From Lachnospiraceae bacterium (GTDB taxonomy: Bacteria > Bacillota > Clostridia > Lachnospirales > Lachnospiraceae): a DNA stretch of 64,000 bases. Location of the stretch: NCBI GenBank assembly GCA_022790855.1, contig JAAVYA010000023.1, positions 1 through 64,000 on the forward strand, written 5' to 3'. This document shows, in pieces, positions 44,540 through 54,167 of this stretch. A model generated the notes under the pieces. It saw only the letters and a program-made list of their open reading frames with translations. It searched no databases and was not told where the DNA came from. A program made the translations under genes and the position numbers. How positions within the stretch are numbered: position 1 is the first letter of the stretch; every line of letters begins with the position of its first letter.

Positions 44540-45103
44540 ATGGATATGTTTGAAAAAGCGACAAAAGCAGCCAAAAATATGGGGGATAGCGTGATTAATT
44601 CCGCTAAAAATATTGGAACGAGCCTGTATAGTTCTACAAAGGAGCAGAGCGAGCTGGCAAGCCTGAATATTCAAAAGTCTGTAATTGAGAAGAGGCTTGC
44701 AGAATCCTATCAGGAGATCGGTAAAAGGTATGTTGCATATATCGATGCCTGTGAAGGGAATACAGCTTTTGAAGTAGAGGATATACTTGCCAAGATGCGG
44801 CCGGATTTGGAGAAAGCTGCAGAAGTAAAGAATCAGATTGCAGAAAAGGAGCAGCAGATCCGTCAGGACAAAGAAGAACGTTTGAGAAAGAAAGCCCAGG
44901 AAGAATTTGAAGGGGAGAAAAGAAAGCTGGAGAAAGCCCTGGATATGGATATCATTTCTATGGAAGAGTATGAAGAAAAGCTTACGGCCGCTCAGAAGAA
45001 ACTTGATAATTATGAAATCTTGAGAAAAATTGCAATGCAATTAGAGATGGGAATTATCACTAAGGCAGAATATGAGGAAAAAGTAAATAAAATACTTCAG
45101 TAA
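44540..45103 (+). CDS. coiled-coil protein with SHOCT-like end, Ter-cluster
   Basis: The protein has 187 residues from ATG 44540, with AAGGAGG upstream. An N-terminal amphipathic helix (FEKATKAAKNMGDSVINSAK) is followed by long helices rich in Glu, Lys and Gln (residues ~50-150). Two SHOCT-like short motifs close it (MDIISMEEYEEKLTAAQKKL; MEMGIITKAEYEEKV-like MQLEMGIITKAEYEEKVNKI). No membrane segment is seen. A possible -10 TACAAT lies near 44482. The function is unknown; such proteins recur beside TerD/TelA genes. Confidence 0.7.
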   Translation: MDMFEKATKAAKNMGDSVINSAKNIGTSLYSSTKEQSELASLNIQKSVIEKRLAESYQEIGKRYVAYIDACEGNTAFEVEDILAKMRPDLEKAAEVKNQIAEKEQQIRQDKEERLRKKAQEEFEGEKRKLEKALDMDIISMEEYEEKLTAAQKKLDNYEILRKIAMQLEMGIITKAEYEEKVNKILQ

Positions 45104-45143
45104 AGCGGTTATCAGGACTCTACGGCCGACTGGTTTTCAGGTG

Positions 45144-45173
45144 GAATGCCCCGTTGCTTGCAGCGGGGCATTC
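45144..45173. other. strong 10-bp hairpin before the protease gene
   Basis: GAATGCCCCG (45144-45153) pairs perfectly with 45164-45173 around a 10-nt loop. No T-run follows directly. It may attenuate transcription between the coiled-coil gene and the protease gene. Confidence 0.55.
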
Positions 45174-45224
45174 TGCATAAAATTCTTTCTGTGACTGGTT
45201 TGCCGGATAGCAGGTGGTTGCATT

Positions 45225-46673
45225 ATGGAACAAATATTGATAAAATTCAGGCACAATGTAATAAAAATAAACTCTTTTTCCAGTTTCATTAACCTGAAAG
45301 GCGGAATAAATGAGAATTGCAGGGATGTATCTTTTGTCCGGGCTCTTGGCACAAATGAGAACCTGGCTGGGGACGTTCTTTGGATGGATGAGGTTCTTAC
45401 AGAGCATATGGCTCACGGCAGACTGAGATATAAACGTCTGGTTCAGCTTCCGCCTCTCTTATCATCCCCGGAAGTGGACCTATATGCTTGCTGCTACTTG
45501 AACTGGCTCTCTTCCGGAAAAAGCCAGATGGAGACAAGACGTCTGGACAGGAATGAGAATCTGAAAAAGACTTTGGGGAACGCCTGCAGGGAGGTTCTCA
45601 AGTATTACCGCACAGGAAAACAAGTTAGCGAGACTATGGAAAAAAATCTCCTGGTCAAACTTTTGTATTGGTTTGATGATGTGATGGGGGATTTCTTAAA
45701 CGAATTGGATGAGGGAAGCTGCACAAAGATTGTGGCAGAGAATATAAAGCGGGAACAAGAGTATTTGTTTTTCTATTTGCTTACCTTGGTTGGAGCGGAC
45801 GTCCTTTTGATTCAAACAAAAGAGGATGTTGCGGCCAGACCGGAATTGTTAAGCCTTTCCCAGAAATTGATTCTGGGGGCATATGGGACAAGTATGATCC
45901 CAGCGCCAAACGTACATAGCCAGAGGACAGAGCGCACTGCCGCTTCGTTCACAACAGAAGAGCGGACGCCAGTGGGGGTTCAGCCGCAGCAGAGAATAGG
46001 CGGTGCGGTACAAGGGCAGCACTCAGAAAAAGAGATGGTAAAAGTCCATTTGCCAAGGCGGGAGCAAAAAAGAGTATCTCAAGAACCTTTGACGCCGGGA
46101 GGGGAAAAGAGCTTTGAAGAGCTGGCCCGGCTGGCTTCCTCTGTGGTTATGATATCAGTACATGATAGGGCGGGAACTGTAATTGCTACCGGATCGGGGA
46201 TTATGATTGGAAAGGATGGATACATTCTTACAAATCATCATGTGGTAGCAGGGGGCTGCTGCTATTCTGTTCGGATTGAGGATGATGAAACCATTTACGA
46301 TACGGATGAAATTATCAAATACCACAATGTGCTGGATCTGGCGATTCTGCGGATTAACCGGAGATTAGAACCAATACCTATCTATATAGGAAAGGAAAAA
46401 CTGGTGCGCGGACAGAAAGTGGTTGCCATTGGCAGTCCATTGGGGCTGTTTAATTCTGTATCCGATGGGATTATTTCGGGATTCCGCAGTATTGACGGGG
46501 TGAATATGATCCAGTTTACGGCGCCAACCTCCCACGGAAGTTCCGGGGGCGCAGTCTTGAATATGCAGGGACAGGTCATCGGAATCAGCACGGCGGGCAT
46601 AGATCACGGCCAAAATTTGAACCTCGCTATGGGATACGAGTGCATCGGGGACTTTATCCGGGGATTTGTATAA
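45225..46673 (+). CDS. cytosolic trypsin-like (S1C) protease fused to a YceG-like segment
   Basis: The protein has 482 residues with no signal peptide or membrane anchor. Residues ~140-200 (LLVKLLYWFDDVMGDFLNEL; LFFYLLTLVGADVLLIQTKE) match a unit found three times in the next protein. A Gln/Arg-rich linker (~228-295) leads to an HtrA-type protease, residues ~300-482. The triad is His339 (TNHHVV), Asp371 (VLDLAIL) and Ser440 (HGSSGGA). There is no PDZ domain. All catalytic residues are present, so it should be active inside the cell, with the YceG-like part as likely targeting module. Confidence 0.8.
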   Translation: MEQILIKFRHNVIKINSFSSFINLKGGINENCRDVSFVRALGTNENLAGDVLWMDEVLTEHMAHGRLRYKRLVQLPPLLSSPEVDLYACCYLNWLSSGKSQMETRRLDRNENLKKTLGNACREVLKYYRTGKQVSETMEKNLLVKLLYWFDDVMGDFLNELDEGSCTKIVAENIKREQEYLFFYLLTLVGADVLLIQTKEDVAARPELLSLSQKLILGAYGTSMIPAPNVHSQRTERTAASFTTEERTPVGVQPQQRIGGAVQGQHSEKEMVKVHLPRREQKRVSQEPLTPGGEKSFEELARLASSVVMISVHDRAGTVIATGSGIMIGKDGYILTNHHVVAGGCCYSVRIEDDETIYDTDEIIKYHNVLDLAILRINRRLEPIPIYIGKEKLVRGQKVVAIGSPLGLFNSVSDGIISGFRSIDGVNMIQFTAPTSHGSSGGAVLNMQGQVIGISTAGIDHGQNLNLAMGYECIGDFIRGFV

Positions 46674-46750
46674 AACTTGTGAAGAGTGTGGAAATATGAT
46701 ATAATTTGTCGAATAAGGAACGGAGGCGCATAGAATGCGGAAGGTAGCCG

Positions 46751-49024
46751 ATGTTTGAGCATAAAAGAATACAACAATTGGAGGATTTTTTCCTGGAGCT
46801 GAGCCAAAGGAGAAGCAGAGAGGTATATTTTTACAGAATCAATTGCTATACGGAAGAGATTGGAAAGTTCATCCGGAATTATTATGAGGCGGCTCGGATG
46901 GCAGGGGTTATCATTGAGGGGAAGATCTCTAATCCCGACGAAAAGAACTTGTCTTATTACAGCGAGATTATGGGAATGGGCTTTCAGATGAGCCCGGGAT
47001 TTTTTTCAGAAAGTTTAAAACGGTGGCTTCCCAGAATGAACAGCCGCCAAAGGGAGAATGTTTCGTCTTCCATGTATGACGCCCTGGAACGTATGGTGAA
47101 AGCAGGCAAGAATGAAAATATGCTGAAGAACGCATATATTAAGTTCATGTGCTGGCTGTATTATCGGTTTGAACGTATTGTAAACAGTCTGGGAGAGGAG
47201 AAGATCCCTAAGATCTTATACGAAGGCAATGTAAGCAGCTATGAGCTGATGATTCTTTCTATTTTATCCAATGCCGGGTGCGATGTGGTTTTATTGCAGT
47301 ATCATGGAGACCAGGAATACCAAAAGGTAGATCCCGGTTTGGTATTTTCCTATGAATGGAAGGCGGCGGACGGGAAAAGCTTTCCTAAGCAGTACAGTCT
47401 TAAGAAGCTTCGGGAAGAGATTCAGGCTGCCTGGAAGAAGGAACGCCTTTATGGCCAAAAGCCGGAAGTATCCGGCTGTACCAATGCCTGGATAGAGGGA
47501 AAGGGGTTAGAAGACGTTCAGACGGCGATTGCTGCCAGAGGAAACGACCCAAAGTTTTTTTATAATTGTTATTGCAGGATCAGCGGAGTCTGGGATAAAT
47601 TGACCTATGTAAATGATTTATTTCTGTTTCAGCAAGAAATAAAGAACAGCAAGAGGAATGTTGTAATTGCAGACGGCCCCATACCAAAGCCCACAATGGA
47701 AGAGATCGGGGCGATCAGGCGAAGGAACTATAACAGCCAGGATCAGATGATACAGGATCTTTCTATGAATATTCAATATGCAGCCAGTCCCCAGCTTCAA
47801 AGAGTGATGGTGAAAGCTTTTGTGGATGTCATGCTGATGGAAGCAAAAAAAAGCGATGAAAATTTGAATCGGCTCACCAACAAGGGCGTATATCTTCTTT
47901 GCTGGCTGAAGCGTTATCAGTCTCAGCTGTTTTTGAACTGGCGAATGCCGGAGGTTGGGTGCTTTCTTTATTTGGGCTGCTGTCAGGACGATAGCGAAGC
48001 AATGTTTTTCCGCTTTTTGGCCAGGCTGCCCATAGATGTAGTAGTTTTTAACCCCAATTTGAACCGCCAATGTTCCCTGGAAGACGGATTGTTATATGAA
48101 ATCCATTATCCCGACAGCCTGGAGGTTTCACAATATCCTAGGGAGAATGGAGATGTGCAGATGGGGACGGCGGCCTATCATGCGGAGCGGGAGCTTGATA
48201 CTTTAATGTATCAGGACTCCGGAATTTATCGGAATCGTCAATATGCTAAAGCCAATGCAGTAACCCTTAAGACGATGTATGAAGAGATCCGTCTGCTGTG
48301 GAAAGAGGAATTAAAATATCGTCCTAATTTCAGCACCGTGGACGATGCAGTGAATATGCCGGTTATTTTTGCAAAGGTTTCCGGAGTAAAAGAAGGGCAG
48401 GTTTCACCTTATTGGGCTTCTGTTAAGGAGCTGATCACAGAAGATACTTTTATTATCCGGTCAGCCCCCTTTTTGCAGCCTACAACAGCAAATCCCATGA
48501 AGACATATGCTGCTGAATTTTTTAAGAACGGAAGGCTTCTGCGGGAGAAAATAAAAGCCCATCCTCAGTATCCTTACGGATATTTGAGGGAGGAGGTGCA
48601 GGAGCATATGTTAGATAAGCTGCAGCTTTTGATACAGCAGAAAATGATCCGGGGAACCTTTGAGAATGGAACGGAATATGGGATTATTGCATTGGTCCTG
48701 CATTTGCCCAAGGAAATTGTCCGGCTCCTGCAGCGGTTTGATTTTACGAAAAAGAATCCCAAGCTGATCTATATTCATACCACAGAGACAATGATTTCCT
48801 TGGAGGATTCTATTCTGACAGCGTATTTGAATTTGGTTGGATTTGACATATTGTTTTTGGTTCCCACAGGATATCGGAATGTGGAGAAGTATTTTAATAA
48901 AGAACTTATGGAGGAGCACCAGATCGGAGATTATATGTATGACCTGCAAGTGCCGAATCTGGCCCATCCTCCGGCTGGCACCCGTCAGAGATGGCGTGAT
49001 AAAATTTTAAAGAGAGGTACATGA
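46751..49024 (+). CDS. YceG-like (PF14266) component of Ter cluster
   Basis: The protein has 757 cytosolic residues. It matches the YceG_bac family, described only as a component of a biosynthetic module near tellurium-resistance genes. I see one unit repeated three times: about 127-185 (IPKILYEGN...SNAGCDVVLLQ), 377-436 (GCFLYLGCC...LARLPIDVVVF) and 650-706 (PKLIYIHTT...LVGFDILFLV). GGAAGG precedes the ATG by a few bases. The stop overlaps telA by 4 bp. Its enzymatic role is unknown. Confidence 0.78.
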   Translation: MFEHKRIQQLEDFFLELSQRRSREVYFYRINCYTEEIGKFIRNYYEAARMAGVIIEGKISNPDEKNLSYYSEIMGMGFQMSPGFFSESLKRWLPRMNSRQRENVSSSMYDALERMVKAGKNENMLKNAYIKFMCWLYYRFERIVNSLGEEKIPKILYEGNVSSYELMILSILSNAGCDVVLLQYHGDQEYQKVDPGLVFSYEWKAADGKSFPKQYSLKKLREEIQAAWKKERLYGQKPEVSGCTNAWIEGKGLEDVQTAIAARGNDPKFFYNCYCRISGVWDKLTYVNDLFLFQQEIKNSKRNVVIADGPIPKPTMEEIGAIRRRNYNSQDQMIQDLSMNIQYAASPQLQRVMVKAFVDVMLMEAKKSDENLNRLTNKGVYLLCWLKRYQSQLFLNWRMPEVGCFLYLGCCQDDSEAMFFRFLARLPIDVVVFNPNLNRQCSLEDGLLYEIHYPDSLEVSQYPRENGDVQMGTAAYHAERELDTLMYQDSGIYRNRQYAKANAVTLKTMYEEIRLLWKEELKYRPNFSTVDDAVNMPVIFAKVSGVKEGQVSPYWASVKELITEDTFIIRSAPFLQPTTANPMKTYAAEFFKNGRLLREKIKAHPQYPYGYLREEVQEHMLDKLQLLIQQKMIRGTFENGTEYGIIALVLHLPKEIVRLLQRFDFTKKNPKLIYIHTTETMISLEDSILTAYLNLVGFDILFLVPTGYRNVEKYFNKELMEEHQIGDYMYDLQVPNLAHPPAGTRQRWRDKILKRGT

Positions 49025-50178
49025 ATATGGGATTGGATTTTACCAAAACAGCGGCTCCGCCTGCAGTCTCCCAGGGAATTGCAGAGCCAAAGAATGAGAT
49101 TGAGGTAGTGGAGGCTTATGACATTGTAGAGGACCGAAATCAGATGAATGCGTCCTTGACGGGCTCCCCGGAGGTGGATGCATTGGTCAGCACCATTGAG
49201 GTCCATAATCTGGAAACAATTGTTTCATTTGGCGGAGAGGTGGCGGAAGAGATTTCCAAGGCCTCGGACGTGGTATTAAACAGTATGAATATGTCTCAAT
49301 TAGACGATTCCAGCGAGATGCTGAATACCCTGGCCAAGATTATGAACAAGTTTGACATTGATGAAATCAGGGATAATCCCGGACGATTTGGAAAAATGTT
49401 TCAGAATCTCCGGAAACAGTTGGATAAGATATTGTCAAAGTATCATACTATGGGAGAGGAAGTAGACAAAATCTATGTGCAGCTGAAGCAGTATGAGTCG
49501 GAGATTAAGCAGTCCAACCGCAAATTAGAGCAGATGTTTGAGGCAAACGTGAATTATTATCACGATTTGGTAAAATATATTCTTGCAGGGGAGCAGGGCT
49601 GCCGGGAATTGGAAACATATATTGCCCAACGACAGGCAGATATGGAGGCTACCGAGGATACTTCCATCCAGTTCGAGCTGACAAGTCTGAATCAGGCGTT
49701 GATGATGTTAGAGCAGCGTACGCAGGATCTGAGGACGGCGGAAAACGTAGCTATGCAGTCAATTCCGATGATCAAGACGATGGAATTCAGCAATATGAAC
49801 CTGGTTCGAAAGATCAATTCGGCATTTATTATAACGCTTCCGGTATTTAAGCAGGCTCTGGCCCAGGCCATTATGCTGAAACGTCAGCGCATTCAGGCGG
49901 AAGCCATGTCGGCCCTGGATGAAAAGACCAATGAGATGCTGATGAAGAATGCCAAGAATACGGTGGAGCAGTCTAAGATGACGGCGCGTCTTGCTTCCGG
50001 AAGCTCCATCAAGATTGAGACGTTGGAAACAACTTGGAGAACGATTGTAAATGGAATCGATGAGACGAAGCAGATTCAGGAGAACGCCAGAAAGAAACGG
50101 GTGGAGGATCAGGCAAGGCTTGAATCCATTAAGCAGGAGTTCAATAAGATGTATCATATGCCAAATAAGAAACTGTAA
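49021..50178 (+). CDS. telA: TelA/KlaA-family toxic anion resistance protein
   Basis: The protein has 385 residues, almost wholly helical, with long coiled-coil stretches (MGEEVDKIYVQLKQYESEIK; EMLMKNAKNTVEQSKMTARL) characteristic of PF05816. The middle contains MEFSNMNLVRKINSAFIITL, a family hallmark. It is cytosolic. TelA proteins are linked to tellurite and cell-envelope antibiotic tolerance; the mechanism is not known. It overlaps the YceG-like gene and is followed by two terD genes. Confidence 0.92.
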   Translation: MNMGLDFTKTAAPPAVSQGIAEPKNEIEVVEAYDIVEDRNQMNASLTGSPEVDALVSTIEVHNLETIVSFGGEVAEEISKASDVVLNSMNMSQLDDSSEMLNTLAKIMNKFDIDEIRDNPGRFGKMFQNLRKQLDKILSKYHTMGEEVDKIYVQLKQYESEIKQSNRKLEQMFEANVNYYHDLVKYILAGEQGCRELETYIAQRQADMEATEDTSIQFELTSLNQALMMLEQRTQDLRTAENVAMQSIPMIKTMEFSNMNLVRKINSAFIITLPVFKQALAQAIMLKRQRIQAEAMSALDEKTNEMLMKNAKNTVEQSKMTARLASGSSIKIETLETTWRTIVNGIDETKQIQENARKKRVEDQARLESIKQEFNKMYHMPNKKL

Positions 50179-50224
50179 CGGCTTGTAAGTGGTAGTTGTT
50201 ACACAACAGAAGGAGGAAACAGGT

Positions 50225-50806
50225 ATGCCTATTAATTTGACAAAGGGACAAAAGGTTGATCTGACAAAAGGGAATCCGGGGTTAAAAAATATCATGGTAG
50301 GACTGGGATGGGATGTAAATGCGTTTGATTCCGGTGCGGACTTTGACCTGGATGCCGCGGCGTTTATGGCAGGTGCAAACGGAAGATGTCCTACGGAGAA
50401 GGAATTTGTATTTTACGGGAACCTGGAGCATACCAGCGGTGCGGTGAAGCATATGGGGGATAATCTGACTGGTGCAGGGGAAGGCGATGACGAGCAGATT
50501 TTAGTGGATCTGACCACAATTCCGCCCAATATCGAAAAAATTGCTTTTACGGTTACGATTTACGAAGCGGAGAGCAGACGCCAGAATTTTGGACAGGTAT
50601 CCAATGCCTTTATCCGGATTGTGGATGAATCTACGGGGACAGAGCTGATCCGTTATGACCTGGGAGAAGATTTTTCCATAGAGACGGCCGTTGTGGTAGG
50701 AGAATTATACCGGCATGGCGGAGAATGGAAATTTAACGCCATTGGCAGCGGCTTCCAGGGCGGTTTGGCAGCGCTTTGCAGCCATTATGGAATCGAGGTA
50801 GCATAA
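50225..50806 (+). CDS. terD: TerD-family calcium-binding stress protein
   Basis: The protein has 193 residues from ATG 50225 (AAGGAGGAAACAGG upstream). PF02342 motifs are all present: [40 protein letters not shown] with the Asp cluster for Ca2+, [17 protein letters not shown] and [16 protein letters not shown]. TerD proteins bind Ca2+ and are induced by stress. The neighbouring Ca2+-type P-ATPase fits. Confidence 0.95.
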   Translation: MPINLTKGQKVDLTKGNPGLKNIMVGLGWDVNAFDSGADFDLDAAAFMAGANGRCPTEKEFVFYGNLEHTSGAVKHMGDNLTGAGEGDDEQILVDLTTIPPNIEKIAFTVTIYEAESRRQNFGQVSNAFIRIVDESTGTELIRYDLGEDFSIETAVVVGELYRHGGEWKFNAIGSGFQGGLAALCSHYGIEVA

Positions 50807-50825
50807 GGATAAGGAGGGACAACCA

Positions 50826-51416
50826 TTGTCTATTAGTTTGCAAAAAGGACAGAAGGTCAGCTTATCCAAGGATAATGCAGGGCTTTCCAAAGTGATCATC
50901 GGATTGGGATGGGATGAAGCAAAACGGTCCAAAGGCGGATTTTTTGCACCCAAACCTCAGCCTATTGACTGCGACGCTTCTGCGATTCTGCTTCAAAACG
51001 GCCATTTGATGGCGAAGGAGGATGTGGTTTACTTCGGGAATCTGCGCCACGCTACCGGAACGGTACAGCATATGGGAGATAACCTTACCGGAGCAGGGGA
51101 TGGAGACGATGAACAGATCGTGGTAGATCTTGCCAGCATCCCGGCAGTCTATGACAAGATCGTGCTGGTGGTAAATATTTACCAGGCCGTAGAGAGACGG
51201 CAGCATTTCGGAATGATTCAGAATGCGTTTATCCGTCTGGTGGATGCAAGGAATAACAAAGAAATGTGCAAATATAATCTTACGGAAAATTATTCCGGCA
51301 TGACGGCCATGGTATTCGGTGAAGTATACCGATACAGCGGGGAGTGGAAGTTTAATGCAATTGGGCAGGGAACCAACGACCCAGGCATCGGCCAGCTTGC
51401 CAACAGATACATTTAA
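50826..51416 (+). CDS. TerD-family stress protein, second copy
   Basis: The protein has 196 residues from TTG 50826, with AAGGAGGGACAACC upstream. It shares [53 protein letters not shown] and [15 protein letters not shown] with its neighbour. A Lys/Pro loop (KRSKGGFFAPKPQP) replaces the first part of the acidic site, so its ion binding may differ. It is probably a paralogue from tandem duplication. Confidence 0.93.
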   Translation: MSISLQKGQKVSLSKDNAGLSKVIIGLGWDEAKRSKGGFFAPKPQPIDCDASAILLQNGHLMAKEDVVYFGNLRHATGTVQHMGDNLTGAGDGDDEQIVVDLASIPAVYDKIVLVVNIYQAVERRQHFGMIQNAFIRLVDARNNKEMCKYNLTENYSGMTAMVFGEVYRYSGEWKFNAIGQGTNDPGIGQLANRYI

Positions 51417-51420
51417 GACA

Positions 51421-51491
51421 GCCTGAAGTCTTTTGCGAGGGAGAAACTACGTGAAATAGTTTCTCCTTCTGTTGCGCAGCTGGCTTCAGGC
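51421..51491 (+). other. nested hairpin upstream of the P-ATPase gene
   Basis: An outer stem GCCTGAAG/CTTCAGGC (51421-51428, 51484-51491) encloses GAGAAACTA/TAGTTTCTC (51441-51465). It sits between the second terD stop and the ATPase ribosome binding site. It does not match a riboswitch I know. Confidence 0.55.
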
Positions 51492-51509
51492 ATCAGGAGG
51501 ACAACATAT

Positions 51510-54167
51510 ATGAAATATAATGGATTAACTGATCAAGAGGTGGAGGCTTCCCGGAAGCAACATGGCTCCAATGAAATTCCGGATTCAGAGCCTACCACCT
51601 TTTGGGAAGAATTTAAAGAGACTTTTTCAGACCCCATGATTCGGATTTTGCTGGCTATTGCAGTATTGATGATCGTCATGTTCTTTTTCGGATATGCGGA
51701 GATTTACGAACCTCTGGGGACGATCGTAGCAATATTGGTAGTAGCGGTTGTATCGGCAAAGACAGGAGTTGCCAGCGATACCAAGTACCGGGAGTTAAAG
51801 GACAGCACGAAAAAAGACCAGTGTAAAGCATATCGGAACAGCCTGGTTACAGTGATTGATGTGGACGACGTAGTAGTAGGGGACAAGGTGCTGCTTCAGT
51901 CCGGGGATAAGATCCCGGCGGACGGGATTCTGGTGTCCGGTTCCCTGAGGGTAGATAATTCCGCACTGAACGGGGAAGCGGAAGAATGTAAGAAAAAAGA
52001 GACGACGGAGGACTTTCAGCTTCCGGAGGATATTACAGGAGATACGTTTGTGGACGACCATTCCCTGTTTCGCGGGGCCGTGGTGTTTGACGGCGAGGGC
52101 ATTTTGGATGTACGCAAGGTTGGCCTGAAGACGATGATGGGAAAAATGGCGGAAGAGATGCAGGAGGACGAACCGGATTCTCCGCTGAAAGTAAAGCTTG
52201 CTAAACTGGCAAAACAGATTTCCACCTTCGGCTACATTGGAGCCATTGCGATTTCCGTGTTGTACTTCATTTACTTTATCGTATCGGCAGGCGGAGTCTC
52301 GGAGTATTTTGCCATTGGCGCTTCCCAGGTGATCAAAGATGTGATCGAGGCAGTTTCTCTGGCCATCGTCATCATTGTCTGCGCGGTGCCGGAGGGGCTG
52401 CCGCTGATGATTTCCCTTGTGCTGATGCAGAATACCAGTAAAATGCTGGATCACAACGTACTGGTACGAAAGGCAGAAGGAATCGAAACGGCCGGTTCCT
52501 TAAATATACTGTTCAGCGATAAGACGGGCACGATCACCAAAGGGAGGCTGGAGGTTGTGGATTTCTTCACGGCAGACGGCAATTCTATCCCCATACCGGA
52601 GCTTAGCAAACACAGTAAAGTAAAGGGCTTGGTGGATCTGGCCATCGGGAAAAATACCCAATCCATGTTTGACGCTACCCATAAGGTAATCGGTGGGAAT
52701 GCAACAGACCAGGCGTTGATGAAATTTATTGGAGAAGATACGTTCCGTGCTCTGGATGGAAATCAGGAGTATCGGGTGACGGTAAGCCAGGGCTTTAACT
52801 CCACCAATAAATTCAGCCAGGCACATATTGACAGTGTGGGAAAAACATTTTACAAGGGGGCGCCGGAACGACTTTTGGCATCGGCGGCTCATTATCTGGA
52901 TTCAGAGGGTAATGTAAAAGAAATAGATCAGGCAGCATTGAACCGAAAGATTGACGAGCTTGCCGATAAAGCTATGCGTGTACTGGCATTCGGATATTCC
53001 CAGAAACCTCTGGAAGAAAATACCATCCATGAAGATATTGTAATCATAGGCCTGGTAGGAATCAGGGATGACGTAAGGCCCGAGGCTCGGGAAGCTATTG
53101 AAGAGGTGCAGAAAGCAGGCATCCAGGTAGTTATGATTACCGGGGACCGCCTGGAGACAGCGGCTGCTATCGCCAAGGATGCAGGACTGCTGCGGCAGGA
53201 TAGCGATAAAGCGTTGACTTCCGCCCAGTTAAATAAAATGTCCGATGAGGAAGTTAAAGCGATGATTCCCCATATCCGGGTAATTGCCAGAGCCTTGCCT
53301 ACGGATAAATCCAGAATGGTCCGACTGTGCCAGGAAATGAATCTGGTGGTAGGCATGACTGGGGACGGTGTCAACGACGCACCGGCTTTAAAGCGGGCAG
53401 ATGTGGGATTTGCAATGGGCAGCGGAACGGAAGCTGCAAAAGAGGCCGGAAAAATCGTGGTGCTGGATGATAACTTTAAGTCTATTAAAGATGCTATCTG
53501 GTATGGAAGAACGATCTATCATAACATATTAAAATTCTGTAAGTTTCAGCTGGTAATTAACGTTGCTGCTGTGGTAGTCAGCGCCATTGCCCCATTCTTC
53601 GGGGTAGAAGAACCGTTAAAGGTAACCCATCTGCTGTTTGTGAATCTTGTGATGGACAGCCTGGGGGCTATTATGCTTGGCAACGAGCCGGCGATGAAGA
53701 AGTATATGACGGAGAAGCCCAGGAGAAGGGATGAAAGCATTGTAAGTAAAAAGATGATGACCCAGATTGTCATCATGGGGGCATGGCTGACGGTGGTGAG
53801 CTTCCTCTATTTAAAGCTGCCGTTTTTCCGGGAACTGTTTGAAAATGACGCCCAGCATCTCACTGGCTACTTTGTTCTGTTTATTATCAGCGCTTTGTTT
53901 AATGGATTTAATGTTCGTGATGATGGATACGGGATATTCAAAGGGCTGAATGAAAATCCGGGATTTTTAAAGGTGTTTATTACCATTGTCCTGGTTCAGG
54001 CTGTCATTGTGAATGCTGCGCTGATTCCGCTTCCGGTATTTACCTGGATCGGCAATATGTTTAGCTGCGTACCCTTTGGGCCGGTGGGCTGGTTCACGGT
54101 AATCCTGTTGGGAGTGACGATGATTCCAGTAGACTTAATTCGCAAGGCGGTTGTCCGCGAAAGATGA
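51510..54167 (+). CDS. P-type calcium-transporting ATPase (PMCA type)
   Basis: The protein has 885 residues and about ten membrane segments. PEGLPLMISLVL is the M4 ion site, SDKTGT at 336-341 the phosphorylation site (Asp337), MITGDRLETAAAIA and MTGDGVNDAPALKRADVGFA the hinge. The A-domain loop reads LNGEAEE where TGES is usual, with the Glu kept. NLVMDSLGAIMLGNEP is M6. It exports Ca2+ from the cytosol. Its stop overlaps the HAD gene by 4 bp. The Ter context suggests it sets Ca2+ levels for TerD. Confidence 0.92.
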   Translation: MKYNGLTDQEVEASRKQHGSNEIPDSEPTTFWEEFKETFSDPMIRILLAIAVLMIVMFFFGYAEIYEPLGTIVAILVVAVVSAKTGVASDTKYRELKDSTKKDQCKAYRNSLVTVIDVDDVVVGDKVLLQSGDKIPADGILVSGSLRVDNSALNGEAEECKKKETTEDFQLPEDITGDTFVDDHSLFRGAVVFDGEGILDVRKVGLKTMMGKMAEEMQEDEPDSPLKVKLAKLAKQISTFGYIGAIAISVLYFIYFIVSAGGVSEYFAIGASQVIKDVIEAVSLAIVIIVCAVPEGLPLMISLVLMQNTSKMLDHNVLVRKAEGIETAGSLNILFSDKTGTITKGRLEVVDFFTADGNSIPIPELSKHSKVKGLVDLAIGKNTQSMFDATHKVIGGNATDQALMKFIGEDTFRALDGNQEYRVTVSQGFNSTNKFSQAHIDSVGKTFYKGAPERLLASAAHYLDSEGNVKEIDQAALNRKIDELADKAMRVLAFGYSQKPLEENTIHEDIVIIGLVGIRDDVRPEAREAIEEVQKAGIQVVMITGDRLETAAAIAKDAGLLRQDSDKALTSAQLNKMSDEEVKAMIPHIRVIARALPTDKSRMVRLCQEMNLVVGMTGDGVNDAPALKRADVGFAMGSGTEAAKEAGKIVVLDDNFKSIKDAIWYGRTIYHNILKFCKFQLVINVAAVVVSAIAPFFGVEEPLKVTHLLFVNLVMDSLGAIMLGNEPAMKKYMTEKPRRRDESIVSKKMMTQIVIMGAWLTVVSFLYLKLPFFRELFENDAQHLTGYFVLFIISALFNGFNVRDDGYGIFKGLNENPGFLKVFITIVLVQAVIVNAALIPLPVFTWIGNMFSCVPFGPVGWFTVILLGVTMIPVDLIRKAVVRER

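Noticed and set aside
51421-51491. yybP-ykoY-type riboswitch before the P-ATPase
   Set aside because: The stem arrangement lacks the conserved loops of that class; it is only a nested hairpin.
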